DNA of 50,435 nucleotides from an uncultured Clostridia bacterium (GTDB lineage Bacteria > Bacillota > Clostridia > Oscillospirales > Acutalibacteraceae). Made by a program: the position numbers and the translations under genes. Positions within the stretch are counted from its first letter, which is position 1; every line of letters starts with the position of its first letter. The notes beneath the pieces were generated by a model. It was not told the DNA's origin. It worked only from the letters and a program-made list of their open reading frames with translations, and did no database searches. Of the stretch, positions 40,718 through 48,655 are shown piece after piece. The DNA lies in NCBI GenBank assembly GCA_958436475.1, contig CAUBKG010000003.1:1-50435 (forward strand), in the 5' to 3' direction.

Positions 40718-41899
40718 TCACAGTGCTTCGCGGATGCCCGGCAGGAGGCCGAGCAGTGTTTCACGCCGGTTGAGGGAAGGGGCTTCGATTACCCGGTCGA
40801 GCAGGGCCGTAAGGGCCCGGCCCGTTTTGCGGCCGGAAATGCCGTGCTCCCGAAGGTCGTCCCCGCCGACGGCGAGGTCGCAGATGCGGTAAGGCTCCTT
40901 TTTTCTCAGAATATCCTCCGCGAGAGCGGCGGCAGGCGCGGTATTCTCCCCGGTAAGCACGCCGCGGGCGAGGAGGGAGAGCGCCCAGAGCTCCGGGCAC
41001 AGGGAGCAGAGCCCCCGCTTGATTTCCGCGCGGCTTCCTGGCAGGGGGGCCTGCCAGGAGGCGGCCAGGGCTTCGGCCCGTTGCCTTCGTTCCTTCGAAC
41101 GCTTGAGGGTGCGGCAGATATCCTCCGGCGGCACGCCGCAGGCAAAGCAAAGCGCGGCGAACCGGATGGAGGGCTCCTTCGGCAGAAGCGAAAAGGAAAG
41201 AAGGGGCATCCTTGCTTCCGGTAGGCCGAAGGAAAGCAGCCCTCCGGCGGCAAGCAGCTCGCCGAGCAGCTCCGGGCGATGGCCCAGCAGCGTTTTTTCG
41301 AGCTCGGAGGCAACCCGTTCGGCACTCACCCGCCTGAGCGTGGGGCTGAGGGCGAGCGCGGCCTGCCGGGTCTCTTCCTCCATGGCAAAATCGAGCTGGG
41401 AGCAGAAGCGGAAGGCACGGAGGATCCGCAGAGCGTCCTCCTCGAACCGGACGGCAGGCTCGCCCACCGCGCAGACGCACCGGTGCGAAAGGTCTTCCCG
41501 GCCGCCGAAGGGGTCGAGCAGGCCGCGCACAGGGTGGAAGGCCATGGCGTTCACGGTGAAATCCCGCCGGGAGAGGTCTTCTTTAATATCCCTTGCCGGG
41601 GCGACCTCGTCCGGGTGGCGCGCGTCGCCGTACCCGCGTTCCGTGCGGTAGCGGGTAACTTCCAGCGCGTGCCCCTCCAGCACTACCGTGACCGTGCCGA
41701 AGGCGAGCCCCGTATCCACCACATGGGGGAAAATCCGGTGGATTTCCTCCGGCGGGGCGGAGGAGGCGACGTCGTAATCATACGGCGTGCGCCCGAGCAG
41801 GAGGTCGCGCACCGCGCCGCCCACCGCGTAGGCCTCGAATCCAGCCGATTCTATGGCAAATATCACAGTTTTTACGAAATCGGGAAGTAAAATTTTCAT
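40718..41899 (-). CDS. cca: CCA tRNA nucleotidyltransferase
   Basis: The 393-residue class II enzyme adds or repairs the 3' CCA end of tRNAs; it could be a poly(A) polymerase paralogue. The catalytic head has AYAVGGAVRDLLLGRTPYDYD with the metal-binding DxD. RRDFTVNAMAFHP and the ERxx motif in RFEEDALRILRAFRF follow. The helical C-terminal body is divergent and GC-rich. I prefer ATG 41899 because the promoter boxes at 41929-41957 leave a short leader; ATG 41917 is an alternative. Confidence 0.92.
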   Translation of the reverse strand: MKILLPDFVKTVIFAIESAGFEAYAVGGAVRDLLLGRTPYDYDVASSAPPEEIHRIFPHVVDTGLAFGTVTVVLEGHALEVTRYRTERGYGDARHPDEVAPARDIKEDLSRRDFTVNAMAFHPVRGLLDPFGGREDLSHRCVCAVGEPAVRFEEDALRILRAFRFCSQLDFAMEEETRQAALALSPTLRRVSAERVASELEKTLLGHRPELLGELLAAGGLLSFGLPEARMPLLSFSLLPKEPSIRFAALCFACGVPPEDICRTLKRSKERRQRAEALAASWQAPLPGSRAEIKRGLCSLCPELWALSLLARGVLTGENTAPAAALAEDILRKKEPYRICDLAVGGDDLREHGISGRKTGRALTALLDRVIEAPSLNRRETLLGLLPGIREAL

Positions 41900-41918
41900 G
41901 GCGTATGTCTCTTTCATC

Positions 41919-41957
41919 TGTTATAATCAGTATAACAAAAGAAAAATCTTCCGGCAA
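41919..41957. promoter_or_regulatory. Divergent cca/murC promoters sharing a palindrome
   Basis: For cca (minus) the boxes are TTGCCG (41952-41957) and TATACT (41929-41934), spacer 17. For murC (plus) an extended -10, TGTTATAAT, covers 41919-41927. TGTTATA-ATCAG-TATAACA (41919-41937) is a perfect inverted repeat covering both -10 boxes, so polymerase can occupy only one at a time. Confidence 0.6.
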
Positions 41958-42077
41958 GGCGCATACGCGCGGAAATGCCGGTTTATTTTGCCGCAAAAAG
42001 CAATATACTATTTTTACAGAGCCATTTCTCCCGGTATGCCCGGGAAAAATCGGCGCATCGGATTAGAGGGTGAAAAT

Positions 42078-43466
42078 ATGAAGGAGCAGCGCGAAAGCGA
42101 TCAGCTTTTATCCAAGGTTAAAAATATTCATATGATCGGAATCGGCGGGTCGGGCATGTGCCCGCTCGCGGAAATCCTGCTGAAAAAGGGCTACCGCCTC
42201 ACCGGATCGGATAATAACGAGTCCGACACGCTCGCCCGTATCCGTTCCATGGGGATCCCGGTCGTAATGGGCCATTTCCCCGAGAATGTGGATGGCAGCG
42301 AGCTGGTCGTTTATTCGGCCGCTATTATGAAAGACAATCCCGAGCTTATCAGCGCGCGGGAAATGAATATCCCCTGCATGGAACGCTCCGTGCTGCTCGG
42401 CGCCATCACCCGCAAGTACGATAACGTTATCGGCGTGTGCGGCACCCACGGCAAAACCACCACCACCTCCATGCTGACCCAGATCCTGCTCATGGCAGGA
42501 AAAGACCCGAGCGCCGTCATCGGCGGCAAGCTGCCGCTCATCAATGCCAACGGCCGCGCGGGCGAAAGCGATACCATCGTATGCGAATCGTGTGAATTCG
42601 TGGATACATTTTTGCAGATGTCCCCCGACGTCGCCGTGATTCTCAATATCGACGCCGACCATCTCGATTATTTCAAAACGATCGATAACCTCATCGCCTC
42701 CTTCACAAAGTTTGCCGGCATGGCCTCCCGGGTGATATATAATGGAGACGACGAGCGAACCCTCCGCGCGGTGGAGGGGCTTGAGAAACCCATGACCACC
42801 TTCGGCTTCGGCGGGCAGAACGATTATACCGCGGAAAACATTCATAAAAACGAACGAGGCTGCTATACCTTCGACCTTATTTTTAGGGGGACCTGCCTCA
42901 CGGAAATCACCCTCGGCGTGCCGGGCCGCCATAATATCCTCAATGCGCTCGCGGCGGCCGCGGCCGCCGCCGGCTGCGGCGTTACGCCGGAAGAAACCGC
43001 AGAGGGGCTGCACGCCTTCGGCGGAGCGGGGCGGCGGTTTGAGCACCTCGCGGAGATCGGCGGCGTTACAGTGGCGGACGATTACGCCCACCATCCGGCG
43101 GAGCTGCGCGTCACCCTCCAAACGGCGAAGGAAATGCATTTCAAACGGGTATGGGCGGTGTTCCAGCCCTTTACCTTTTCGCGCACCTCCATGCTGCTGC
43201 ACGAGTTTGCAGACGTGCTGAAGATCGCCGACCGCGTCGTGCTGACCGAGATCATGGGCTCGCGCGAAGTAAACACCTGCGGTATCCGGACGAGCGACCT
43301 CGCGGCGCTCATCCCCGGAAGCGTCTGGTTCCCGGAATTTAAGCAGGTGGCGCAGTATGTGTGCGAAAACGCCCAGCCGGGCGATCTCGTCATCACCCTC
43401 GGCTGCGGCGATGTTTACAAGGTCGCAAAGCTGATAATCAAGCAGTGGAAAAGCGAGGGCAAATAA
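42078..43466 (+). CDS. murC: UDP-N-acetylmuramate--L-alanine ligase
   Basis: The 462-residue enzyme adds L-alanine to UDP-MurNAc in cytoplasmic peptidoglycan synthesis. Motifs are HMIGIGGSGMCPLAEIL (nucleotide-sugar binding, residues 17-33), the ATP loop GVCGTHGKTTTTSM, ILNIDADHLDYF and VADDYAHHPAELR. I start at ATG 42078 (MKEQRESDQLL) after GAGGGTGAAAAT. The frame extends further upstream but would overlap the cca gene. The leader of about 140 nt contains a hairpin at 41951-41981. Confidence 0.96.
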   Translation: MKEQRESDQLLSKVKNIHMIGIGGSGMCPLAEILLKKGYRLTGSDNNESDTLARIRSMGIPVVMGHFPENVDGSELVVYSAAIMKDNPELISAREMNIPCMERSVLLGAITRKYDNVIGVCGTHGKTTTTSMLTQILLMAGKDPSAVIGGKLPLINANGRAGESDTIVCESCEFVDTFLQMSPDVAVILNIDADHLDYFKTIDNLIASFTKFAGMASRVIYNGDDERTLRAVEGLEKPMTTFGFGGQNDYTAENIHKNERGCYTFDLIFRGTCLTEITLGVPGRHNILNALAAAAAAAGCGVTPEETAEGLHAFGGAGRRFEHLAEIGGVTVADDYAHHPAELRVTLQTAKEMHFKRVWAVFQPFTFSRTSMLLHEFADVLKIADRVVLTEIMGSREVNTCGIRTSDLAALIPGSVWFPEFKQVAQYVCENAQPGDLVITLGCGDVYKVAKLIIKQWKSEGK

Positions 43467-43483
43467 TTCCCTATAGAGAAGAA

Positions 43484-43630
43484 CGTAGGGGCGGCCATTG
43501 GCCGCCCGGTCTACCCTATTTGGAGGATTAAACCATTTCGTAATATTTTCTTATGCATTTATGCATTCCATTGTGTTTTTTAGATGCCGTTCCTTCTGTT
43601 TCCGGCTGGCGGCCAATGGCCGCCCCTACG
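43484..43630. repeat. 147-bp element with 23-bp perfect terminal inverted repeats
   Basis: The 23 bases starting CGTAGGGGCGGCCATTGGCC (43484-43506) recur as an exact reverse complement at 43608-43630. Each arm also contains a smaller palindrome. The 100-bp interior is AT-rich and non-coding. It looks like a miniature mobile element or an extragenic palindrome placed after murC. Confidence 0.75.
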
Positions 43631-43687
43631 CCGTGGGAAGCAGCCCGGCGAGACAAGGCCCCGAGACGAGGCTTATACAGAAAACAG

Positions 43688-43746
43688 ATAACCCACTGCG
43701 GCCGCTTTCGGTTAAGAGAGCGAGCCCCAAGTGGGTTATTGTTTTT
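43688..43746 (+). terminator. Likely terminator downstream of murC
   Basis: ATAACCCACT (43688-43697) pairs with AGTGGGTTAT (43730-43739), and TGTTTTT follows. The long loop contains a second small hairpin. Confidence 0.75.
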
Positions 43747-43810
43747 GGCGGCATGATTTTGTACCGCGATATTCGCCCGGCAATCGGTAAGGGGCGGGTT
43801 TCCTGCTCCG

Positions 43811-44329
43811 CTATGCTTCCAGGGTAAACCGCCAGGAGCAGCTGCAGGAATCGTCCCGGATATCCGGGTAGCAGCTTAGGCATTCGCAGGAAATGCGGGG
43901 ATCGATCGCTTTGGCAAATTCGGAATACTCCACGATCCCAACGGAGCGGCAGGGGTGAAAGCCCATATTCTTGCGCTTCCTTGCGGTTTGAACCCGGCAT
44001 TCCAGCACCCGGTAGGTCAGCGTATTGCCCCGAATGATGGTTTCATCCCGATTGATGTTCGCATAGAACCGCAGGGCCAGCGCTCGGGCGAGCCCCTCGA
44101 GGCCGGCCTGCTCCGGGAGCTTCAAAAACGTTTTGATTCTCCGGGCCTCGATCACGGTAAACGATTTCCACGCTTCCTTGTCGTGATACATCGCTTCGTC
44201 CATGCCCAGCTTGCGTTCAATGGACTGAAACCACACGCCGTCCAGGGCAAGCCAGTTTTTGGAGTAAATATCGATCAGCTCGATCAGTTCGTCCTTTGTC
44301 AGTGAATCCAGGGTTTCCCGGTTTTTCAA
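43811..44329 (-). CDS. DUF6125-like cytosolic protein with Cys-rich C-terminus
   Basis: The 172-residue protein matches my recollection of the DUF6125 family: DELIELIDIYSKNWLALDGV at the N-terminus, a middle with WKSFTVIEARRIKTFL, and YRVLECRVQTARKRKNMGFH. The C-terminus has four Cys (CECLSCYPDIRDDSCSC) that could bind metal. Function is not established. I choose the TTG at 44329 since GGAGGGG sits at the right distance; an ATG at 44347 would contain the ribosome site within its own coding region. A partial repeat lies 40 bp upstream. Confidence 0.72.
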   Translation of the reverse strand: MKNRETLDSLTKDELIELIDIYSKNWLALDGVWFQSIERKLGMDEAMYHDKEAWKSFTVIEARRIKTFLKLPEQAGLEGLARALALRFYANINRDETIIRGNTLTYRVLECRVQTARKRKNMGFHPCRSVGIVEYSEFAKAIDPRISCECLSCYPDIRDDSCSCSWRFTLEA

Positions 44330-44368
44330 AGCTAGTCCCCTCCACATATTAGATCTGGAAACGTGTCG

Positions 44369-44405
44369 CTGCCCATCCCGGCGCTCCAGCGGCGTGGGGG
44401 CATAA
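44369..44405. repeat. Partial copy (cluster 4) of the GGTATAAT repeat family
   Basis: Only the GC-rich hairpin remains: GCCCATCCCGGCGCT, loop CCA, then GCGGCGTGGGGGC. It matches the equivalent hairpin in cluster 3, including the flanking GCATAAAG. No GGTATAAT box is next to it. Confidence 0.75.
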
Positions 44406-44508
44406 AGTAGATTCATATTGTATCATATGGATCGCCCCCTTGGCAATCGGGCGGTGAAACGGCAGCCTTTCCATGCGGCGGATTTTCCCCGGAAATTCCC
44501 CCGGCACC

Positions 44509-44544
44509 TTGAAAGCCTATTAACCCTATAGTATAATAGGTTAA
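44509..44544 (+). promoter_or_regulatory. Promoter of the Rrf2 gene with a self-operator
   Basis: TTGAAA (44509-44514) and TATAAT (44532-44537) have a 17-bp spacer. TTAACC (44520-44525) and GGTTAA (44539-44544) form an inverted repeat around the -10. Their spacing equals that of the ACCTAT-N7-ATAGGT sites before metY. Confidence 0.75.
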
Positions 44545-44561
44545 ACACGGAGGCGATCAAT

Positions 44562-45002
44562 TTGATGATTTCCACAAAAGGACGCTATGCGCTGCGGGTG
44601 ATGATCGAGCTTGCAACGCGCGGCGAGGGAGAATATATCCCCCTGCGGGACATTGCCGCGCGGCAGGAGATTTCCGAAAAATATCTCGAAGCCATTCTCA
44701 AGATATTGGTGCGGGAAAACATGGTCGTGGGCCTGCGCGGCAAGGGCGGCGGCTATCAGCTCTCGAAAAAGCCGTCGGAATACACGGTGGGAAGCATCCT
44801 CAAGCGGACGGAAGGGTCGCTGGCACCCGTCGCCTGCCTCGGCTGCGGAGAGGACGGCTGCCCCCGCGCCGATCAGTGTGCCACCCTGCCCATGTGGCGC
44901 GAGCTCGATGCGTTGATCGACGGCTTTTTGGAAGGGATCACCCTCGAGCAGCTCGCGGAGCAGGCGCTTCCCGCAGAAGAGCGGAAAAATGCCGAAAAGT
45001 GA
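44562..45002 (+). CDS. Rrf2-family transcriptional regulator (IscR/CymR type)
   Basis: The 146-residue regulator has a winged helix with STKGRYALRVMIELATRG at the N-terminus. The recognition region EISEKYLEAILKILV and wing LRGKGGGYQLSKKP follow. Cys at 92, 95, 100 and 106 (ACLGCGEDGCPRADQC) resemble the IscR cluster ligands, so it probably senses Fe-S status; CymR proteins, which sense cysteine via CysK, usually lack these. The TTG at 44562 lies 8 nt after GGAGG; ATG 44565 is an alternative. It is followed by the sulfur operon, whose promoter carries matching operators. Confidence 0.92.
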   Translation: MMISTKGRYALRVMIELATRGEGEYIPLRDIAARQEISEKYLEAILKILVRENMVVGLRGKGGGYQLSKKPSEYTVGSILKRTEGSLAPVACLGCGEDGCPRADQCATLPMWRELDALIDGFLEGITLEQLAEQALPAEERKNAEK

Positions 45003-45034
45003 ACCTCATTTCCCGGATGAGAGTTTTTACCGAA

Positions 45035-45090
45035 TAAACCTATTGACACGATAGGTTTATAGTCTTATAATACCTATCAAAGAAATAGGT
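45035..45090 (+). promoter_or_regulatory. Sulfur-operon promoter with two Rrf2-type operators
   Basis: A consensus promoter TTGACA (45043-45048), 17-bp spacer, TATAAT (45066-45071). Operator 1 is TAAACCTAT-N7-ATAGGTTTA (45035-45059), overlapping the -35. Operator 2 is ACCTAT-N7-ATAGGT (45072-45090), at the transcription start. Both have 7-bp centres. Binding at either would block polymerase. Confidence 0.85.
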
Positions 45091-45108
45091 TGATAAAGGA
45101 GCCCGGCC

Positions 45109-45195
45109 ATGAAACATTTATTGATAAAGCTGGTAAGGGAAAATTTCCGCAACGGGCGAATGTGCCGCGGGTGTCGTAACGCGCTTCGTACATAA
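45109..45195 (+). CDS. Putative 28-residue Cys-containing leader peptide
   Basis: ATG 45109 follows AAAGGAG at 8-nt spacing, and the frame ends TAA 45193-45195, 26 bp before metY. The peptide starts MKHLLIKLVRENFRNG and then reads RMCRGCRNALRT. It is basic, with two Cys codons three apart. Its position between a Rrf2-controlled promoter and a cysteine-synthesis gene suggests Cys-dependent attenuation or translational coupling, similar in concept to Cys-rich upstream frames in Actinobacteria. It could instead be a free small protein. No database match was tested. Confidence 0.55.
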   Translation: MKHLLIKLVRENFRNGRMCRGCRNALRT

Positions 45196-45221
45196 ATCCG
45201 TGAAGAAAGGGAATTTTTATT

Positions 45222-46508
45222 ATGTCTGAGAAATATCGGTTTGAAACGCTTCAGCTCCATGCCGGCCAGGAGGCGCCCGATCCCGCAACCGGCGCCCGGG
45301 CGGTCCCGATTTACGCCACTACCTCCTATGTGTTTAAAGATTCCGCGCAAGCGGCGGCCCGGTTCGGCCTCACGGAAGGCGGAAATATCTATACGCGCCT
45401 CATGAATCCCACTTCAAACGTCCTGGAGGAAAGGATTGCGGCGCTGGAGGGCGGTGCGGCGGCCCTGGCAACGGCCTCGGGTGCGGCGGCCATCACCTAT
45501 GCGGTGCAGAACATTGCCCGGGCGGGGGATCATATCGTATCCTCCTCCTCGGTCTACGGCGGCACATACAACCTCTTTGCCCACACGCTTCGTGACAGCG
45601 GAATGGAAACCACGTTTGTGAACCTTTTTGATCCCGAAAGCTTCGAGAGCGCCATCCGGGAAAACACGAAGGCAATTTTCTGCGAATCGCTCGGCAACCC
45701 GAACAGCGATATTGCGGATATCGGCGCTATTGCCGACATAGCGCACCGGCACGGCATTCCGCTGATCGTGGACAACACCTTTGCAACGCCTTATCTCTTC
45801 CGCCCGATCGAGCATGGCGCGGATATCGTGGTTCATTCCGCCACGAAATTCATCGGTGGCCACGGCACGGTGATGGGCGGCCTGATCGTGGACGGCGGCC
45901 GGTTCGACTGGGCAGCAAACGATAAATTTCCCGGCCTTTCCAAGCCCTGTCCCTCTTATCACGGCACGGTGTTTACCGAAAGCTTCGGCCATCTTGCTTA
46001 CCTCCTCAAAATACGCACCACCCTCCTGCGCGATACGGGTGCGAGCCTCAGCCCCTTCCATTCCTTTCTGCTGCTGCAGGGGCTGGAAACGCTCTCTCTG
46101 CGCATCGAGCGCCATGTGGAAAACGCGCTCCGTGTGGTGGAATTTCTGAAAGACCACCCGCAGGTGGAACGGGTCAATCATCCGTCGCTGGCCGGCGGCA
46201 GGCAGGGGGAACTATACCATGCCTATTTCCCGAGGGGCGCGGCTTCTATTTTTACCTTTGAGATCGAGGGCGGCGCGCAAGCCGCCCGCAGGTTTACCGA
46301 ATCGCTCCGGCTTTTTTCCCTGCTCGCCAATGTGGCGGATGTAAAGAGCCTCGTGATCCATCCCGCCTCAACCACCCATTCGCAAATGAACGAAGAAGAA
46401 CTGCTCGCCTGCGGCATCCGTCCGAACACGGTGCGGCTTTCCATCGGCACCGAGCATATCGACGATATCCTGGAAGACCTGGCGCACGGCTTCGAGGCCG
46501 TAAGATGA
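45222..46508 (+). CDS. metY: O-acetylhomoserine/O-acetylserine sulfhydrylase
   Basis: The 428-residue PLP enzyme adds sulfide to O-acetylhomoserine to give homocysteine, and some members also make cysteine. The N-terminus ETLQLHAGQEAPDPATGARA and IYATTSYVFKDSAQAAARFG are typical. The PLP Lys is in VVHSATKFIGGHGTVMGGL near residue 210. GYxR-like substrate residues are at NIYTRLMNPTSNVLE. GAAAGGGAAT is upstream. It is the first large gene of the Rrf2-controlled operon metY-cysK-nifS-nifU, with 16-bp gaps. Confidence 0.94.
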   Translation: MSEKYRFETLQLHAGQEAPDPATGARAVPIYATTSYVFKDSAQAAARFGLTEGGNIYTRLMNPTSNVLEERIAALEGGAAALATASGAAAITYAVQNIARAGDHIVSSSSVYGGTYNLFAHTLRDSGMETTFVNLFDPESFESAIRENTKAIFCESLGNPNSDIADIGAIADIAHRHGIPLIVDNTFATPYLFRPIEHGADIVVHSATKFIGGHGTVMGGLIVDGGRFDWAANDKFPGLSKPCPSYHGTVFTESFGHLAYLLKIRTTLLRDTGASLSPFHSFLLLQGLETLSLRIERHVENALRVVEFLKDHPQVERVNHPSLAGGRQGELYHAYFPRGAASIFTFEIEGGAQAARRFTESLRLFSLLANVADVKSLVIHPASTTHSQMNEEELLACGIRPNTVRLSIGTEHIDDILEDLAHGFEAVR

Positions 46509-46524
46509 AGGAGGAACCCTTTTT

Positions 46525-47454
46525 ATGAAGATAGTGAAAAACGTTTTGGAGCTCGTGGGCAAAACGCCCCTTTTGGAGCTGACCCATATCGAAAAGGAAG
46601 AAAACCTTGAGGCGGTTCTCCTTGTAAAGCTCGAATATTTCAACCCTGCCGGAAGCGTGAAGGACCGCATTGCCAAGGCCATGCTCGAGGAGGCCGAGGA
46701 AAAGGGCGAGTTGAAGGAAGGCTCCGTCATCATCGAGCCGACCAGCGGCAATACGGGGATCGGACTCGCGGCGGCCGCGGCCGCCAAGGGCTACCGGATC
46801 ATCCTCACCATGCCGGAAACCATGTCTGCCGAGCGCCGGAACCTGATGCGGGCCTATGGCGCGGAGCTCATCCTCACCGAGGGCGCAAAGGGCATGAAGG
46901 GAGCCATTGCAAAGGCGGAGGAGCTGGCAGAGGAAATAGAGGGCAGCTTTATCCCGGGGCAGTTCCGGAATCCCGCGAACCCCGAAGCCCATTTCCGGGG
47001 AACCGGTCCGGAGATATGGGAGGATACCGATGGAAGAATCGATATTTTCGTCGCGGGCGTCGGCACCGGCGGCACTGTGACGGGAGCCGGCGGATACCTG
47101 AAGGAGAAAAACCCGCAGGTAAAAATCGTGGCGGTGGAGCCCGCCGCTTCTCCCGTGCTTTCGGGCGGCGCGCCCGGCCCGCATAAGATTCAAGGCATCG
47201 GCGCGGGCTTCGTACCAGAGGTGCTCGATACCGGCATTTACGATGAAATTATCCAGGTGGAAAATGAAGAGGCGTTTGCCGCGGGCAGGCGCATTGCCCG
47301 GAGCGAAGGCGTGCTCGTGGGCATTTCCTCCGGCGCGGCGCTCGCCGCCGCCCTGGAGCTTGCAAAACGCCCGGAAAACCGGGGAAAGGTGATTGTGACC
47401 CTGCTGCCCGATACGGGCGAGCGCTATCTTTCCACCGTGATGTTTGCCGAATGA
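46525..47454 (+). CDS. cysK: Cysteine synthase (O-acetylserine thiol-lyase)
   Basis: The 309-residue PLP enzyme makes cysteine from O-acetylserine and sulfide. The PLP Lys is in YFNPAGSVKDRIAKAML (about residue 45). The acceptor loop is EPTSGNTGIGLA, the phosphate loop is GVGTGGTVTGAG, and the C-terminal SSGAALAAALELA is present. AAGGAGGAACC precedes the start. In Bacillus, CysK also partners with the Rrf2 regulator CymR to signal cysteine status. Here the neighbouring Rrf2 has IscR-like Cys, so either signal is possible. Confidence 0.96.
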   Translation: MKIVKNVLELVGKTPLLELTHIEKEENLEAVLLVKLEYFNPAGSVKDRIAKAMLEEAEEKGELKEGSVIIEPTSGNTGIGLAAAAAAKGYRIILTMPETMSAERRNLMRAYGAELILTEGAKGMKGAIAKAEELAEEIEGSFIPGQFRNPANPEAHFRGTGPEIWEDTDGRIDIFVAGVGTGGTVTGAGGYLKEKNPQVKIVAVEPAASPVLSGGAPGPHKIQGIGAGFVPEVLDTGIYDEIIQVENEEAFAAGRRIARSEGVLVGISSGAALAAALELAKRPENRGKVIVTLLPDTGERYLSTVMFAE

Positions 47455-47470
47455 ATAGGGAGGCCGAAAC

Positions 47471-48655
47471 ATGATATATGCAGACAACGCCGCAACGACC
47501 AAAATCAGCCCCGCGGCGAAAGATAAAATGCTCGAATGTATGGAATCCTTCTGGGGCAATCCTTCGAGCCTGCACACGCCCGGCCAGAAGGCAGCGGAGG
47601 AGCTCGCGCGTGCGCGGGAAACGGTTGCCGCCTGCATCGGAGCGGATGCAAAGGAAATCACCTTTACATCCGGCGGGAGCGAGGCGGATAACCAGGCGAT
47701 CCTGAGCGCGGTGACGGCCGGAGCGAAAAAGGGCAAAAAGCACATCGTTTCCACCGCTATCGAGCACCATGCCGTGCTCCATATGCTGAAAAGGCTGGAA
47801 AAGCAGGGGATTGAAATCACCCTCGTAAACGTGGGGGAAAACGGCATCGTTTCGGTTCCCGATCTTGCCGCCGCCATCCGGGAGGATACGGCGCTCGTTA
47901 CCGTGATGTTTGCAAACAATGAGATCGGCACCGTTCAGCCGGTTGCAGAAATCGGCGCGCTCTGCCGGGAGCGTGGGGTTCTCTTCCACACGGATGCGGT
48001 GCAGGCCGCGGGCCAGGTAGAAATCGACGTAAAAGCGATGAATATAGATTTTCTGTCTCTCGCGGCGCATAAATTCCACGGGCCGCGCGGCGCGGGCGCG
48101 CTGTACGCCCGGCGGGGGCTCCCCTTGGCCAATCTGATCGAAGGCGGCGCGCAGGAACGGGGCCGGCGCGGGGGCACGGAAGACCTGCCCGCCTTTGCTG
48201 GCATGGCGGCGGCCCTTCGCGAGGCATGTGGAAACATGGAGGAAAACGCTGCGTATCTCAGAAGCCTGCGGGACCGCCTGATCGAAGGGCTTTCGCAGAT
48301 CCCGCACAGCGCCTTGAACGGAGACCCCGTGCGGCGTCTGCCGGGAAATGTGAACGTCTGCTTTGAGGGCATCGAGGGAGAAGCGCTCCTCCTGCTGCTG
48401 GATGCGCGCGGAATCGCCGCTTCCTCTGGCTCGGCCTGCACCTCCGGCTCGCTCGATCCGAGCCACGTGCTGCTCGCCATCGGCCGCCCGCATGAGATTG
48501 CGCACGGCTCCCTGCGGCTCACCCTGAGCCCGGAAAACACGCCGGAGGAAGTGGAAGAGATCATCCGGGCGGTGGGAGAGGTCGTTTCCTACCTGCGGGG
48601 CATGTCCCCCGTGTGGCAGGCACTTGAGAAAGGAGAAAAACAGCATGTTATATAG
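47471..48655 (+). CDS. nifS: Cysteine desulfurase
   Basis: The 394-residue PLP enzyme takes sulfur from cysteine and passes it to the Fe-S scaffold. MIYADNAATTKISPAAKDKM is the family N-terminus. The PLP Lys is in LSLAAHKFHGPRGAGALY and the persulfide Cys is in SSGSACTSGSLDPSHVL near residue 325. It is 16 bp after cysK and overlaps nifU by 11 bp. Together they link cysteine synthesis directly to Fe-S assembly. Confidence 0.96.
   Translation: MIYADNAATTKISPAAKDKMLECMESFWGNPSSLHTPGQKAAEELARARETVAACIGADAKEITFTSGGSEADNQAILSAVTAGAKKGKKHIVSTAIEHHAVLHMLKRLEKQGIEITLVNVGENGIVSVPDLAAAIREDTALVTVMFANNEIGTVQPVAEIGALCRERGVLFHTDAVQAAGQVEIDVKAMNIDFLSLAAHKFHGPRGAGALYARRGLPLANLIEGGAQERGRRGGTEDLPAFAGMAAALREACGNMEENAAYLRSLRDRLIEGLSQIPHSALNGDPVRRLPGNVNVCFEGIEGEALLLLLDARGIAASSGSACTSGSLDPSHVLLAIGRPHEIAHGSLRLTLSPENTPEEVEEIIRAVGEVVSYLRGMSPVWQALEKGEKQHVI

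Noticed and set aside
45409..45800. Alternative short frames inside metY
   Set aside because: They overlap a complete conserved enzyme and lack start signals.
46294..48646. Long minus-strand frames opposite metY, cysK and nifS
   Set aside because: The plus strand encodes three complete, well-conserved enzymes with ribosome sites; the antisense frames are composition artefacts.
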